DNA of 64,000 nt from SHXR01 sp046160305 (GCA_046160305.1 JBJXGX010000116.1:62001-126000), one strand, 5' to 3'; shown: positions 8,245 to 17,581, counted from the stretch's first letter. The notes: generated from the sequence alone by a model not told the origin. Numbers and translations are program-made.

Positions 8245-8712
8245 ATGAGCGAGCCACAGCAATCGGGTCAGGTCCTCTCGATCGAGAAAGTCTATGTGAA
8301 GGACTGCTCGATCGAAGTCCCTAACGCGCCGCAAATATTTTTCGAAGAAGTGCAACCCCAGATCGATGTGCAGATGCAAACCGGAACCGGTCAGGTCGGC
8401 GATGGTCTGTATGAGTGCGTGTTGACGATCACCGTGACCGCGAAGGCCGCCGAGCGCACCGTATTTCTGGTCGAGGCGGCGCAGGCCGGGATCTTTCAGA
8501 TCCGGGGCTTCGCGCAGCAGGATCTGGACATGATCCAAGGAATCGGTTGCCCGACGACGTTATTTCCGTATGCGCGCGAAACCATTTCCAATCTGGTCAA
8601 TCGCGCGGGTTTTCCTCCGATCAATCTTGCCCCAATCAGCTTCGAGGCACTCTATGCACAGCGGCTGCAAGAACAGCAGGCTCAAGCCCCGAAAATCGAA
8701 ATCGCGCACTGA
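8245..8712 (+). CDS. secB: Protein-export chaperone SecB
   Basis: Homotetrameric cytosolic chaperone that holds preproteins unfolded and hands them to SecA. The sequence matches SecB throughout: the VYVKDCSIEVPNAPQIF start region, the YECVLTITVTAK strand, and the GCPTTLFPYARETISNLVNRAGFPPINLAPISFEALY signature region near 105-140. Length is 155 aa. AAGGAA lies 7 bases before the ATG. The next gene begins inside its 3' end. Confidence 0.97.
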   Translation: MSEPQQSGQVLSIEKVYVKDCSIEVPNAPQIFFEEVQPQIDVQMQTGTGQVGDGLYECVLTITVTAKAAERTVFLVEAAQAGIFQIRGFAQQDLDMIQGIGCPTTLFPYARETISNLVNRAGFPPINLAPISFEALYAQRLQEQQAQAPKIEIAH

Positions 8713-9145
8713 CCGGGCGATTCTTTCGCTTCTTCTGGCGTTGTCGTCGCTTAGCGCCGCCGCGGCCGATTTCAAGACGATCGGCATCAGCGGCACCATC
8801 CTCTATGACAGCCCGTCGACGCGGGCCAACAAACTGTTCGTCGCGACGGCCAACTATCCGGTGGAGATCATCACCGCGGACGGCGCGTGGGTACGGGTTC
8901 GTGACTTCGCCGGCGATCTCGCCTGGGTAGAACGCAAAGCACTGTCCGACCGGCAGGTCGTGGTCGTAACCGTCCCGACCGTGGAGGCGAGGCTGCAACC
9001 CGATGATCGTGCCGCGAGCGCCTTTCAGGTCGCACAAGGCGTTATTCTCGATGTGGTGGATACCAACGTGCCGGGATGGCTGCGCGTGCGCCACCGTGAC
9101 GGGGCGTCCGGATTTGTCCGTCTGCGCGAAGTCTGGGGCTATTGA
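8654..9145 (+). CDS. Secreted bacterial SH3-domain protein
   Basis: Predicted exported protein of 163 aa with two SH3b-like repeats (roughly residues 40-90 and 100-155; WVRVRDFAGDLAWVERK and WLRVRHRDGASGFVRL are the matching ends). SH3b modules often bind cell-wall peptides. I start it at the ATG at 8654, inside secB, because the following residues give a positively charged N-region and a hydrophobic core ending SAAAA, a good signal peptide. The open frame continues upstream only as a shadow of secB. It lies between secB and gpsA, as an SH3-domain gene does in related genomes. Confidence 0.82.
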   Translation: MHSGCKNSRLKPRKSKSRTDRAILSLLLALSSLSAAAADFKTIGISGTILYDSPSTRANKLFVATANYPVEIITADGAWVRVRDFAGDLAWVERKALSDRQVVVVTVPTVEARLQPDDRAASAFQVAQGVILDVVDTNVPGWLRVRHRDGASGFVRLREVWGY

Positions 9146-9220
9146 TCCGGACAGCGTGCGCCGATGGTATCGACGTCGCAGACCCTGCGATCCCGCAGAT
9201 CCTGACAAGGCCGCGCGTCC

Positions 9221-10201
9221 ATGAAGATCGGACTGATCGGCGCGGGTGCCTGGGGACTGGCCCTCGCGGTTACGCTTTCAAAGCGGCATCAAGTGACGCT
9301 TTGGGCGCGGAGCGCGTCGCAGCGTAAAGAACTGCGGCATACCCACCGCGATGCCTATCTTCCAGGAATCGAACTACCTGCCGATATCCATGTCGGCGCG
9401 GCGTTCGACGAGACGATCGCACTCTGCGATGTCGTGTTGGTGGCGACACCGACTGCCGCCCTTCGAGACGTGCTCGAACAACTCGCCCAGGCATCTGTCC
9501 GTAGACCGGTGATCGGTGCGTGCAAGGGATTCGAGCAAGGCACCTCGCTCCTGCCGCACCAGATCGCCGCGACCGTACTAGGAAAAGATCTTCCCTATGC
9601 GGCGCTCTCCGGCCCGAGTTTTGCGTTGGAAGTCGCGCAGGGATTGCCCGCGGCTTTGACGCTTGCCTCGACCGATGAAACGTTTGCCGCAGCAATGTCG
9701 CGCGAGCTGCATCACTCCCGTTTCCGCATCTACTTCACGCCGGATATCACCGGGGTTGAAGTGGGCGGAGCGGTCAAGAACATCATGGCGATCGCGACCG
9801 GTATTGCCGATGGGCTTGCGCTCGGCTTGAACGCTCGCGCGGCGCTGATCACACGCGGCTTGGCGGAACTCACGCGATTGGGCGTCGCGATGGGCGGACG
9901 CATCGAAACATTCATCGGCCTTGCCGGCGCCGGCGACCTGGTGCTGACCTGCACCGGGGCGCTTTCCCGCAATCGACGGGTCGGGCTGGAGTTGGCTGCG
10001 GGCAAGCCGATCGCCGAGGTGCTCGCCCAGCTTGGCCATGTTGCCGAAGGTGTGTACACCGCTCAAGCAGCCGCCACTGCGGCGCAATCGTATGGGGTCG
10101 ACATGCCGATCACGCGTGCCGTCTGCGCGGTGCTTTTCCAGAACGTACCGCCACGCGAAGCGGTCGAGCAACTGCTCTCACGCGATCCGAAGTCTGAATA
10201 G
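9221..10201 (+). CDS. gpsA: NAD(P)+-dependent glycerol-3-phosphate dehydrogenase
   Basis: Makes sn-glycerol 3-phosphate from dihydroxyacetone phosphate for phospholipid synthesis. The N-terminal Rossmann motif is GLIGAGAWGLALAV at residues 3-16; the substrate-binding helix EVGGAVKNIMAIATGIADGL carries the catalytic lysine, and GLAGAGDLVLTCTG follows as in GpsA. Length 326 aa is typical. It ends the secB-side plus-strand group and converges on trmL with only 9 bases between stops. Confidence 0.96.
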   Translation: MKIGLIGAGAWGLALAVTLSKRHQVTLWARSASQRKELRHTHRDAYLPGIELPADIHVGAAFDETIALCDVVLVATPTAALRDVLEQLAQASVRRPVIGACKGFEQGTSLLPHQIAATVLGKDLPYAALSGPSFALEVAQGLPAALTLASTDETFAAAMSRELHHSRFRIYFTPDITGVEVGGAVKNIMAIATGIADGLALGLNARAALITRGLAELTRLGVAMGGRIETFIGLAGAGDLVLTCTGALSRNRRVGLELAAGKPIAEVLAQLGHVAEGVYTAQAAATAAQSYGVDMPITRAVCAVLFQNVPPREAVEQLLSRDPKSE

Positions 10202-10210
10202 ACATTCCCC

Positions 10211-10699
10211 TTATCGAGACGCCGCGCGGTTCGCATCTGCGGATCCCGCGTAGTCGCACTGTCTCCACGCTTCGTAGACGACTACCGCGACCGTATTGGA
10301 GAGATTGATGCTCCGAATGTTGGGCACCATCGGCACGCGCAGGCGCTCGTTCATACCGAAGTCATCGAGCACCGACTGGGGGAGTCCGCCGGTCTCCCGG
10401 CCGAACACAAAGACGTCGCCCTCCACGAATGCCGCCGAGGCAAGCGCTCGCGTCCCGCGCGTGCTGAATGCAAACATTCGACGGCCAGTCATCATCTGGC
10501 GGCAAGCGGTCCAGTCATCGTGGATCGTCACGTTGCGTATATCGCCATAGTCCAGGCCGGCGCGAGCGAGATGCCGATCATCGAGCAGAAAGCCGAGCGG
10601 TCGGACCAGATGCAATCGTGAGCCGGTATTGGCGGCGAGTCGAATCACATTCCCGGTGTTGGGTGGAATCTCGGGTTGATAGAGGACGATGTCGAACAC
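10211..10699 (-). CDS. trmL: tRNA (cytidine(34)-2'-O)-methyltransferase
   Basis: SPOUT-class enzyme that 2'-O-methylates the wobble base of certain leucine tRNAs. The fold's knot motifs are plain: LYQPEIPPNTGNVIRL at the start, GRETGGLP in the middle and PMVPNIRSINLSNTVAVVVYE near the end, binding S-adenosylmethionine. At 162 aa it is a minimal TrmL without an extra RNA-binding domain. It lies 20 bases downstream of comF on the same strand, the usual order in the group. Confidence 0.95.
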   Translation of the reverse strand: MFDIVLYQPEIPPNTGNVIRLAANTGSRLHLVRPLGFLLDDRHLARAGLDYGDIRNVTIHDDWTACRQMMTGRRMFAFSTRGTRALASAAFVEGDVFVFGRETGGLPQSVLDDFGMNERLRVPMVPNIRSINLSNTVAVVVYEAWRQCDYAGSADANRAASR

Positions 10700-10719
10700 G
10701 TTTCGCTCGGGTGGGTCGA

Positions 10720-11427
10720 TCAGGGATCCAGGAGCGCCCGCGCAACCACCCAGTTCTCGACGTGCAGCGCGCCATGCGACTTGAGCGTTCGGGCCAACTC
10801 GTCGAGCGTGGCGCCGGTAGTCATCACGTCATCGACCACCGCGACACGGCGTCCGATGACCGCCGCTGAGGCGCTGAACGCGTTCCGAACGTTGCGTGCG
10901 CGCCCGCCGATCGGAAGCTCCACTTGTACCAATGTCTCGCGCACCCTGACGGCGGCATCCACATCGACTTGAATTCCCGTACGGACGCCCAACTTCCGCG
11001 CGATTTCCTGGGATTGGTTGAATCCCCGTTCGCGCAATCGCTTCGGTGCCAGCGGCAAGGGAACAATCATATCCACCTTCGGCGAGTCGCCGATGACCTC
11101 TGCAAGGAGGGTGGAGAAAAGCGCCGCAACGGCCAGCACGTTGCCGTATTTGTAGGCCTGCATCAAGCGGTCGAGGGGAAACTCATAGCGACAGGCAACG
11201 AATGATGCGTCGAAGTGCGGCGGTTGCCGAATGCATGCGCCGCATATCGCGCCGCCGTGGTTTGGCAACGCGCATTGCGGACAGTGCGCGGGCAACCGCG
11301 GAATCGCATTCAAGCACGGGCCGCACAGCAGCGCGTCCCGCGTTGATCCCTGGCAAAGGAGGCAGTCCTGCGGAAGCAGGACGTTCGCGATTGCGCTTAG
11401 TGCGCGCGAAAAGTGGGTCGTCGCCAT
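10720..11427 (-). CDS. comF: ComF-family phosphoribosyltransferase-like protein
   Basis: Relative of ComF/GntX, needed for DNA uptake in competent bacteria; biochemical role uncertain. The N-terminal third holds a cysteine cluster (CLLC, CGPC, CPQC, CGAC) that probably binds zinc; the C-terminal half is a type I phosphoribosyltransferase fold with the PRPP loop VAVVDDVMTTGATLDEL. I start at the ATG at 11427 (235 aa), giving MATTHFSRALSAI; the open frame upstream is non-coding in appearance. It is followed by trmL. Confidence 0.9.
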   Translation of the reverse strand: MATTHFSRALSAIANVLLPQDCLLCQGSTRDALLCGPCLNAIPRLPAHCPQCALPNHGGAICGACIRQPPHFDASFVACRYEFPLDRLMQAYKYGNVLAVAALFSTLLAEVIGDSPKVDMIVPLPLAPKRLRERGFNQSQEIARKLGVRTGIQVDVDAAVRVRETLVQVELPIGGRARNVRNAFSASAAVIGRRVAVVDDVMTTGATLDELARTLKSHGALHVENWVVARALLDP

Positions 11428-11648
11428 CAGTGGATATCGCCCTGCCGGAATGAGGAATTCGGGACGAATCGGAACGTATTGGGCCGAATGATAGACTGCC
11501 CAAGCGCAGCCCCGCCCACCCTTCTTCAACCTCGTTGTTGGCCCTGCAAATCGCGGCTGCTTCCGCTGCTCATGCAGAGTCTGGTGAGCATTTGGAATCT
11601 GCCCGCCCTTGTTGATGTTTTCTTGGTCCGCCAACCCATACGACGCCC

Positions 11649-13001
11649 ATGCCCTATCTAGCCGAACTCGCGCGACGCTTGGTGCGTGCCGAAACGACGA
11701 GCGAAGCGCTGATTGACCGTGCCCTTGCGAATGTCCTCGATCCGGGCGGTGAGGGAAGCCGAACTTTCGTGAAGCTATATGAAGACGGCGCTCGGGAAGC
11801 TGCAATCAGCGCGGACCGGTTACGCGCCCGTGGCGTGGTCCCCTCCCCACTTGCCGGCATTCCGATCTCGATCAAGGATCTGTTCGATGTGCGCGGTGAA
11901 CGAACGACCGCGGGGTCCAAGGTGCTCATTGATGCGACGCCCGCGCAACACGATTCGACCGTCATCGCCCGATTGCGCGCGGCCGGGGCAATCATCGTCG
12001 GTCGAACGAACATGACCGAGTTTGCCTTCTCCGGACTTGGGATCAATCCCCACTACGGCACGCCCCGCAATCCCTACGATCGCTCGACGGGCCGCATACC
12101 CGGTGGCTCGTCGTCCGGCGCGGCGGTATCGGTGAGCGACGGGATGTCCGAGGTCGGTATCGGCACCGACACCGGCGGATCGGTACGCATCCCCGCCGCG
12201 CTCTGTGGGCTGGTTGGCTTCAAACCCACCGCGCGGCGCATTTCGCGTGACGGCGTGTTGCCGCTCTCGACCACCTTGGATTCCATCGGGCCGATCGCGC
12301 GGTCAGTTGCCTGTTGCGCATTGGTCGATGCGATCATGGCCGGCGAGTCGCCGGATGTTCCTCCGGCGCTACCGATTGCCGGTTTGCGACTTGGCGTCGT
12401 GCGCGACTATGTGTGCGACGGGCTGGAGGACGCCATCGCGACGGCGTTCGAGCGCGCACTTGCAATTCTGTCGAAAGCGGGTGCACACATCATGGAGATG
12501 CCGTTTCCCGAGCTCGCGCGATTGCCGGCATTGAATCGGTCAGGCGGATTCGCCGGTGCGGAGGCCTATGCATGGCATCGCGATCTTCTGCGTGAGCGCG
12601 AAGCGGAATACGATCCACGCGTGTCGGTGCGGATTGCCGCTGCGCAACGACTGTCCGCGGCCGATTACATTGCGCTCGGCGGGCATCGCGCCAACTTGAT
12701 CGCGCGGGCACAGCTTGTCGCGACACCGTACGACGCGCTCCTCATGCCGACCACAGCGATGATCGCGCCTCCCATCGCGCTTCTCGAGGGCGATGACGAT
12801 CAATACAGCCGCGCGAACCTCGCGATGCTGCGCAATCCCACGACGATCAATTTTCTGGACGGATGCGCCCTCTCCGTTCCTTGTCATGAGCCGGGTCAGG
12901 CGCCGGTCGGACTGATGATCGCGGGCATGACGGGCGATGATCGCCGCATCCTGCAGGTCGGACAGGCGATCGAAGCCGCGCTTGCCGTGTTGGATCGCTA
13001 G
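11649..13001 (+). CDS. Amidase signature family hydrolase (GatA-like)
   Basis: 450-aa amidase-signature enzyme. The Ser-cisSer-Lys triad is visible: lysine in PISIKDLFDV, the cis-serine in PGGSSSGAAV and the nucleophile in GTDTGGSVRIPAALCG. It is probably a free amidase rather than the GatA subunit, because no gatB or gatC is nearby and the C-terminal half is divergent. Substrate unknown. There is no clear ribosome-binding site before the ATG. The gene sits between comF and the BioC-like methyltransferase, which are normally adjacent and divergent in betaproteobacteria, so it may be an insertion. Confidence 0.85.
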   Translation: MPYLAELARRLVRAETTSEALIDRALANVLDPGGEGSRTFVKLYEDGAREAAISADRLRARGVVPSPLAGIPISIKDLFDVRGERTTAGSKVLIDATPAQHDSTVIARLRAAGAIIVGRTNMTEFAFSGLGINPHYGTPRNPYDRSTGRIPGGSSSGAAVSVSDGMSEVGIGTDTGGSVRIPAALCGLVGFKPTARRISRDGVLPLSTTLDSIGPIARSVACCALVDAIMAGESPDVPPALPIAGLRLGVVRDYVCDGLEDAIATAFERALAILSKAGAHIMEMPFPELARLPALNRSGGFAGAEAYAWHRDLLREREAEYDPRVSVRIAAAQRLSAADYIALGGHRANLIARAQLVATPYDALLMPTTAMIAPPIALLEGDDDQYSRANLAMLRNPTTINFLDGCALSVPCHEPGQAPVGLMIAGMTGDDRRILQVGQAIEAALAVLDR

Positions 13002-13029
13002 GCAATTGAAGACTGAAGACGCCGCTCGA

Positions 13030-13935
13030 ATGGGGCCCTTCATGATCGACACGCCGGCCGCACGCCGTTTCGCCAACCGCGCGGCCCATCGAGCTGCCGG
13101 CACGGGTGACGTGGTGGCGCGTGAGGTCGAATCGCGCATGATCGAGCGATTGGCGTTGATGAGACTCACGCCCGCGCGAATTGTCGACGCCGGTTGCGGA
13201 CGATTCCCCGCCTTCAGGCCGCTGCACGCCAGATATCCCGATGCCGAGATCATCGCGCTTGATAGCGCGCGTGACACGCTCGCAGCAAGTCGCGGGCAAC
13301 GCGGATGGGTCGAGCGCGTCCGCCATGCGCTCGGTGTGTCGCATCGATGCCTTGTTTGCGCCGACATGGCGATGGTGCCGCTTCCCGACGGGTCGCTTGG
13401 GCTCGTATGGTCCAACCTCTCGCTCGGCGCGCAGCCGGACCTGAAACGCGTGTTTGATGAGTGGTATCGCGTTCTCGAAGTCGGGGGGTTGGTGATGTTT
13501 ACGGCCTACGGTCCGGATACGCTGAAAGAGCTTCGCGCGTCATTCGCCGTCTCGGGCCATCCCGCACCGGTGCACGCGTTCGTCGACATGCACGATCTTG
13601 GCGATTTGCTGGTTGGCGCCGGATTCGCGGATCCCGTGATGGATATGGAACTCCTCACGCTTACGTACACGTCAGTCGGGCAGTTGCTCGCCGAAATCCG
13701 CGATACCGGCCAATCGAACGCGCTGTCGGCGCGAAGCCGAGGGCTGCACGGCAAGAAGCGTTGGCGGGCGATGCTCGCCGCGTATGATGCGCAGCGTCGC
13801 GACGGGCGGATCCCCGCAAGCATCGAAATCGTTTATGGGCACGCGTGGAAAGGTCCACCGAAGAAAAATCGCGACGGAAGCTCGGTCATGCATTTCACGC
13901 CCAGCGGGGCGCGTGGGCCTAAGGCGCCAAGGTGA
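13030..13935 (+). CDS. BioC-like SAM-dependent methyltransferase
   Basis: Class I methyltransferase of 301 aa resembling malonyl-ACP O-methyltransferase, which primes biotin synthesis. The SAM loop is IVDAGCGRFP near residues 55-64; the acidic end of strand 2 is IIALD, and the later LVWSNLSLGAQPDL region matches BioC (LVxSNxAxQW). The start is ATG 13030 or ATG 13042. No other bio genes are in the window, so biotin function rests on similarity and on the comF neighbourhood seen in relatives. The open frame from 12937 overlaps the amidase and is not used. Confidence 0.78.
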   Translation: MGPFMIDTPAARRFANRAAHRAAGTGDVVAREVESRMIERLALMRLTPARIVDAGCGRFPAFRPLHARYPDAEIIALDSARDTLAASRGQRGWVERVRHALGVSHRCLVCADMAMVPLPDGSLGLVWSNLSLGAQPDLKRVFDEWYRVLEVGGLVMFTAYGPDTLKELRASFAVSGHPAPVHAFVDMHDLGDLLVGAGFADPVMDMELLTLTYTSVGQLLAEIRDTGQSNALSARSRGLHGKKRWRAMLAAYDAQRRDGRIPASIEIVYGHAWKGPPKKNRDGSSVMHFTPSGARGPKAPR

Positions 13936-13936
13936 A

Positions 13937-13952
13937 CCCGGCCCGCGCCGGG
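13937..13952 (+). terminator. Hairpin directly after the BioC-like gene
   Basis: CCCGGC at 13937-13942 and GCCGGG at 13947-13952 form a 6-bp stem with a 4-base loop, one base after the stop codon. There is no T-tract, so any termination would be weak. Confidence 0.4.
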
Positions 13953-14136
13953 GAAGACGGTGTTCGCATCCGCGCAAGGGCATCAACAGGTTGCTTGTTG
14001 CGGTTGAATTCATCAATGAGCTTGATCCCGGATTCATAGATGTGTTAATTTTTAATGTTTAGGCCGATGCATGTCGCCGGGTGAGTCGCGGCGCGTCGTC
14101 CGAACCCCTGGATTTTTGCCCCTCGACGCCGCGCTG

Positions 14137-14643
14137 ATGACCGAGCCAGCAAGCCCCTATGCGCACCCGGACGCCCATGGCGACGCTGCGGGGTTCAGTA
14201 TTGTCGTCAGGCGCAATCGATCGGTCGCACCGCGGGCGATGTTGCTCTGCGTTGTGGCGGTGGCAGGTTTTTCGTTCGCGGTCGGGCTCGCGTTTGCCTG
14301 GTTCGGACTCTGGCTTGTGCTGCCGTTTGTGGGGCTTGAGGTCGCGGCGCTGATTTTCGCGTTTGGCGTGTATTCACGTCATGTCTCGGACAATGAGACT
14401 ATTCGCCGCGACGAGCACGGACTGGCGGTCGAAATCCGCCAGGGGAACCGGTTACTGAAATATCGGCTCGACGCGCATTGGGCGCAATGCATCCTCGATA
14501 ACGTGGGGCGTGAGGTGCGGCTGTTGATCGGATCGCATGGCAGGTTCGTGCAGATCGGTCGCCACCTCGGGGAAGCGGGGCAGCGGCAGTTGAGGAATGA
14601 ACTGAACGAGCGACTGCGCGCGTACCGCGCGGGCCGCGGCTGA
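14137..14643 (+). CDS. DUF2244 membrane protein of the cytochrome oxidase locus
   Basis: 168-aa protein with two adjacent membrane segments near residues 33-52 and 55-76, followed by a soluble C-terminal domain (VSDNETIRRDEHGLAVEI, RLLIGSHGRFVQIGRHL) typical of DUF2244. The molecular role is unknown. It stands just upstream of coxB, a very common position in betaproteobacteria, which suggests a part in oxidase biogenesis. I start at the ATG at 14137; an ATG at 14071 is also in frame. The AT-rich stretch 14033-14060 just upstream is the likeliest promoter region for the cox operon, though no clean -35/-10 pair is visible. Confidence 0.75.
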   Translation: MTEPASPYAHPDAHGDAAGFSIVVRRNRSVAPRAMLLCVVAVAGFSFAVGLAFAWFGLWLVLPFVGLEVAALIFAFGVYSRHVSDNETIRRDEHGLAVEIRQGNRLLKYRLDAHWAQCILDNVGREVRLLIGSHGRFVQIGRHLGEAGQRQLRNELNERLRAYRAGRG

Positions 14644-14680
14644 ATTCGACAACACGCAAACTATAAGGCTTGGGGAAGGA

Positions 14681-15832
14681 ATGAGAAGCGTAGCAGAACG
14701 GCTCGGTTGCGGGCTCGCACTCGCAACGACGTGCGGCATCGCGGTCGCGCAGGCAACATTCAGCAAGTACAACTTTCCGCCACCCGCCACGAAGATCGCC
14801 GCCGATGTGAACGATCTCCACATCACCATGATGTGGATTATCGCGGTGATTTTCGTCGGCGTGTTCGGGACGATGTTCTATTCGATCTTCAAGCATCGTA
14901 AGTCGGTTGGCCATAAGGCCGCCCACTTTCACGAGCACACCGGCGTCGAGATCGCGTGGACGATCGTGCCGTTCGCGATCCTGATCATCATGGCGATTCC
15001 TGCGACGAAGGTCTTTCTCGCCATGAAAGACACGGCCCAGCCCGATTTGACCATCAAGGTCACCGGCTATCAATGGAAGTGGGGATACGATTACCTCAAG
15101 GGCGAGGGGGAAGGCATCGGCTTCCTGTCGAATATCTCGACGCCACGCGATCAAGTCGAGGGCAATGCGCCCAAAGGGGAGCACTACCTCCTCGAGGTCG
15201 ACAACCCGATGGTCGTACCGGTGAACAAGAAGGTTCGCTTGGTCATCACCGCGAACGACGTGATTCACTCGTGGTGGGTACCTGCATTCGCCGTCAAGCA
15301 GGACGCCATCCCGGGATTCGTCCGGGATTCATGGTTCCGCGCCGACAAAGAGGGCACGTTCCGCGGACAGTGCGTCGAGCTCTGCGGCAAGGACCACGGC
15401 TTCATGCCGGTGGTCGTAAAGGTCGTGTCCGAGGGCGAATACAAGAACTGGGTGGCCGAGCAGAAGAAGACGATCGCCGCGGCGGCCGAGGATCCCAACA
15501 AGCAGTGGACGGTTGCCGATCTCGTCGCGCGTGGTGAGAAGGTTTATACGGGCAATGGCGGCTGCGTTGCCTGTCACCAGGCAAATGGCGCCGGGATCCC
15601 CGGAACTTTTCCCGCATTGAGCGGATCACCCGTCGTGACCGGTCTCAAGGAGGCGCAGATCGGCGCCATCCTGAATGGCATCGTGAAGGACGGCAAGCCC
15701 ACTGCCATGGCCTCGTTCAAGCATCTTTCCGATACCGACATCGCGGCGGTCATCACCTACACCCGCAACAGCTGGGCGAACAAGGTGGGTGACATGATTC
15801 AGCCGGGCGACGTCAAAGCGGCACGCAAGTAA
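14681..15832 (+). CDS. coxB: Cytochrome c oxidase subunit II with fused cytochrome c domain
   Basis: Accepts electrons from cytochrome c through the binuclear CuA site. A signal peptide is followed by two membrane helices (about 50-70 and 92-112) and a periplasmic cupredoxin domain. CuA ligands are present: H196, C231, E233, C235, H239 and M242 (CVELCGKDHGFM). The C-terminal part, from about 285, is a class I cytochrome c with CVACH at 295-299 and a methionine in PTAMASF, i.e. the caa3-like architecture common in betaproteobacteria. GGGGAAGG lies before the ATG. First structural gene of the oxidase operon. Confidence 0.97.
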   Translation: MRSVAERLGCGLALATTCGIAVAQATFSKYNFPPPATKIAADVNDLHITMMWIIAVIFVGVFGTMFYSIFKHRKSVGHKAAHFHEHTGVEIAWTIVPFAILIIMAIPATKVFLAMKDTAQPDLTIKVTGYQWKWGYDYLKGEGEGIGFLSNISTPRDQVEGNAPKGEHYLLEVDNPMVVPVNKKVRLVITANDVIHSWWVPAFAVKQDAIPGFVRDSWFRADKEGTFRGQCVELCGKDHGFMPVVVKVVSEGEYKNWVAEQKKTIAAAAEDPNKQWTVADLVARGEKVYTGNGGCVACHQANGAGIPGTFPALSGSPVVTGLKEAQIGAILNGIVKDGKPTAMASFKHLSDTDIAAVITYTRNSWANKVGDMIQPGDVKAARK

Positions 15833-15857
15833 CAGATTCCATCCAGGAGCTAGCGGT

Positions 15858-17456
15858 ATGAGCACGGCTGCGCACGCACACGATCACGCCTCCCACGACG
15901 AGCATGGTCATGACCATCGCCCGTACGGGATCATGCGTTGGTTGACAACCACGAACCACAAGGATATCGGCACCCTTTATCTATGGTTCAGCTTCACGAT
16001 GTTCATGGCGGGCGGCTTGCTCGCGCTCGGCATTCGCGCTGAGCTCTTCCAACCCGGCATGCAGCTATGGCGGCCTGAGTTCTTCAATCAGCTCACCACC
16101 ATGCATGGCCTCCTCATTGTGTTCGGCGCGATCATGCCGGCGTTCGTCGGATTCGCGAACTGGCAGGTGCCGATGATGATCGGTGCGCCCGACATGGCAT
16201 TCGCCCGAATGAATCTCTGGAGCTTCTGGCTGTTGCCGCCTGCGGCAACGCTTCTCGTGGCATCGTTCTTCGTGCCCGGTGGCGCAACCGCGGCGGGATG
16301 GACGATTTACGCACCGCTATCGACCCAGATGGGCGCGGGCATGGACCTTGGGATCTTCGCGCTCCACATCATGGGTGCGAGCTCGATCATGGGGTCCATC
16401 AATATCGTCGTCACGATCCTGAACATGCGCGCGCCCGGCATGACCCTGATGAAGATGCCGCTCTTCGTCTGGACTTGGCTCATCACGGCGTATCTGTTGA
16501 TCGCGGTAATGCCGGTGCTCGCGGGCGCCATTACCATGTTGCTCACCGATCGTCACTTCGGCACATCGTTCTTCAACGCGGCCGGTGGCGGCGATCCGGT
16601 CATGTTCCAGCACATCTTCTGGTTCTTCGGGCATCCGGAGGTGTACATCATGATCCTGCCGGCGTTCGGGATCGTGTCCCAGGTGATCCCGGCGTTCGCG
16701 CGCAAACCGCTGTTCGGGTACTCATCGATGGTGTACGCGACTTCATCGATCGCGATCCTCTCGTTCATCGTCTGGGCGCATCACATGTACGTGGTCGGCA
16801 TGCCGACCGCGGGCGTGCTGTTCTTCATGTATGCAACGGTATTGATCGCGGTTCCAACGGGCGTCAAGGTGTTCAACTGGCTCGCGACCATGTGGCGCGG
16901 ATCGATGACCTTCGAGACCCCGATGCTCTGGTCGGTCGGCTTCATCTTCGTGTTCACCATGGGCGGCTTCACAGGGCTCATTTGCGCGCTGGTTCCAATC
17001 GATATCCAGATCCAGGAAACGTATTACATCGTTGCCCATTTCCACTACGTGCTGGTGGCGGGCTCGTTGTTCGGCATCTTCTCGGGCATCTACTTTTGGC
17101 TTCCCAAGTGGACCGGCAAGATGTACGACGAAACGCTGGGCAAGTGGCATTTCTGGACGTCGATGATTTTCTTCAATGTCACGTTCTTCCCGATGCACTT
17201 TCTGGGTCTGGCAGGGATGCCGCGCCGCGTGCCGGACTACAACCCGATGTTCGCCGACTTCAACATGCTGGCAACGATCGGTGCGTTCGGATTCGCGATA
17301 TCGCAACTGATCTTCCTCGTGGCTGTTCTCAAGTGCATCCGCAGCGGCGAGAAAGCGCCGCAGAACCCGTGGGAAGGCGCTGATACGCTCGAATGGACGC
17401 ATTTGCCGAGTCCGGCGCCTTATCACAGCTTCGAGACCCCGCCGCACGTGAAATGA
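15858..17456 (+). CDS. coxA: Cytochrome c oxidase subunit I
   Basis: Catalytic heme-copper subunit that reduces O2 and pumps protons. The 532-residue sequence begins after a His-rich leader with the conserved TTNHKDIGTLYLWF and has about 12 membrane helices. Marks of the A-type family are WFFGHPEVYIMILPAFGIVS (CuB histidine, cross-linked tyrosine, D-channel glutamate region), the HH pair in VWAHHMYVVGM, PTGVKVFNW and the heme ligands in VAHFHYVLVAGS. AGGAG precedes the ATG by 10 bases. The stop overlaps the next small gene (ATGA). Confidence 0.98.
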   Translation: MSTAAHAHDHASHDEHGHDHRPYGIMRWLTTTNHKDIGTLYLWFSFTMFMAGGLLALGIRAELFQPGMQLWRPEFFNQLTTMHGLLIVFGAIMPAFVGFANWQVPMMIGAPDMAFARMNLWSFWLLPPAATLLVASFFVPGGATAAGWTIYAPLSTQMGAGMDLGIFALHIMGASSIMGSINIVVTILNMRAPGMTLMKMPLFVWTWLITAYLLIAVMPVLAGAITMLLTDRHFGTSFFNAAGGGDPVMFQHIFWFFGHPEVYIMILPAFGIVSQVIPAFARKPLFGYSSMVYATSSIAILSFIVWAHHMYVVGMPTAGVLFFMYATVLIAVPTGVKVFNWLATMWRGSMTFETPMLWSVGFIFVFTMGGFTGLICALVPIDIQIQETYYIVAHFHYVLVAGSLFGIFSGIYFWLPKWTGKMYDETLGKWHFWTSMIFFNVTFFPMHFLGLAGMPRRVPDYNPMFADFNMLATIGAFGFAISQLIFLVAVLKCIRSGEKAPQNPWEGADTLEWTHLPSPAPYHSFETPPHVK

Positions 17457-17581
17457 GCGCCTTGCATGCGGACCGCGCAACCGAGCTGCGCGCGCGCAAC
17501 AAGCGCGCCGGGCTCGTTCTCGCGTCGATCGCGCTCGCGTTCTGTCTCGCGTTCGTAGCAAAGCGGCTGATAGTCGGATGA
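17453..17581 (+). CDS. Small single-pass protein of the oxidase locus (cytochrome oxidase small assembly protein type)
   Basis: A 42-residue protein whose ATG overlaps the coxA stop (ATGA) and whose stop overlaps the ctaG start. After a charged N-terminus rich in Arg (ATELRARNKRAG) it has one hydrophobic helix, about residues 20-36, ending AKRLIVG. Tiny proteins of this size and place are found between coxA and ctaG in other betaproteobacteria and are thought to help assembly; there is no motif to test that here. The overlaps on both sides support translation. Confidence 0.72.
   Translation: MSALHADRATELRARNKRAGLVLASIALAFCLAFVAKRLIVG

Noticed and set aside
16298..17383. 361-codon plus-strand frame inside coxA
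   Set aside because: Alternative frame of coxA; the product is rich in His, Arg and Asp with no membrane segments or motifs.
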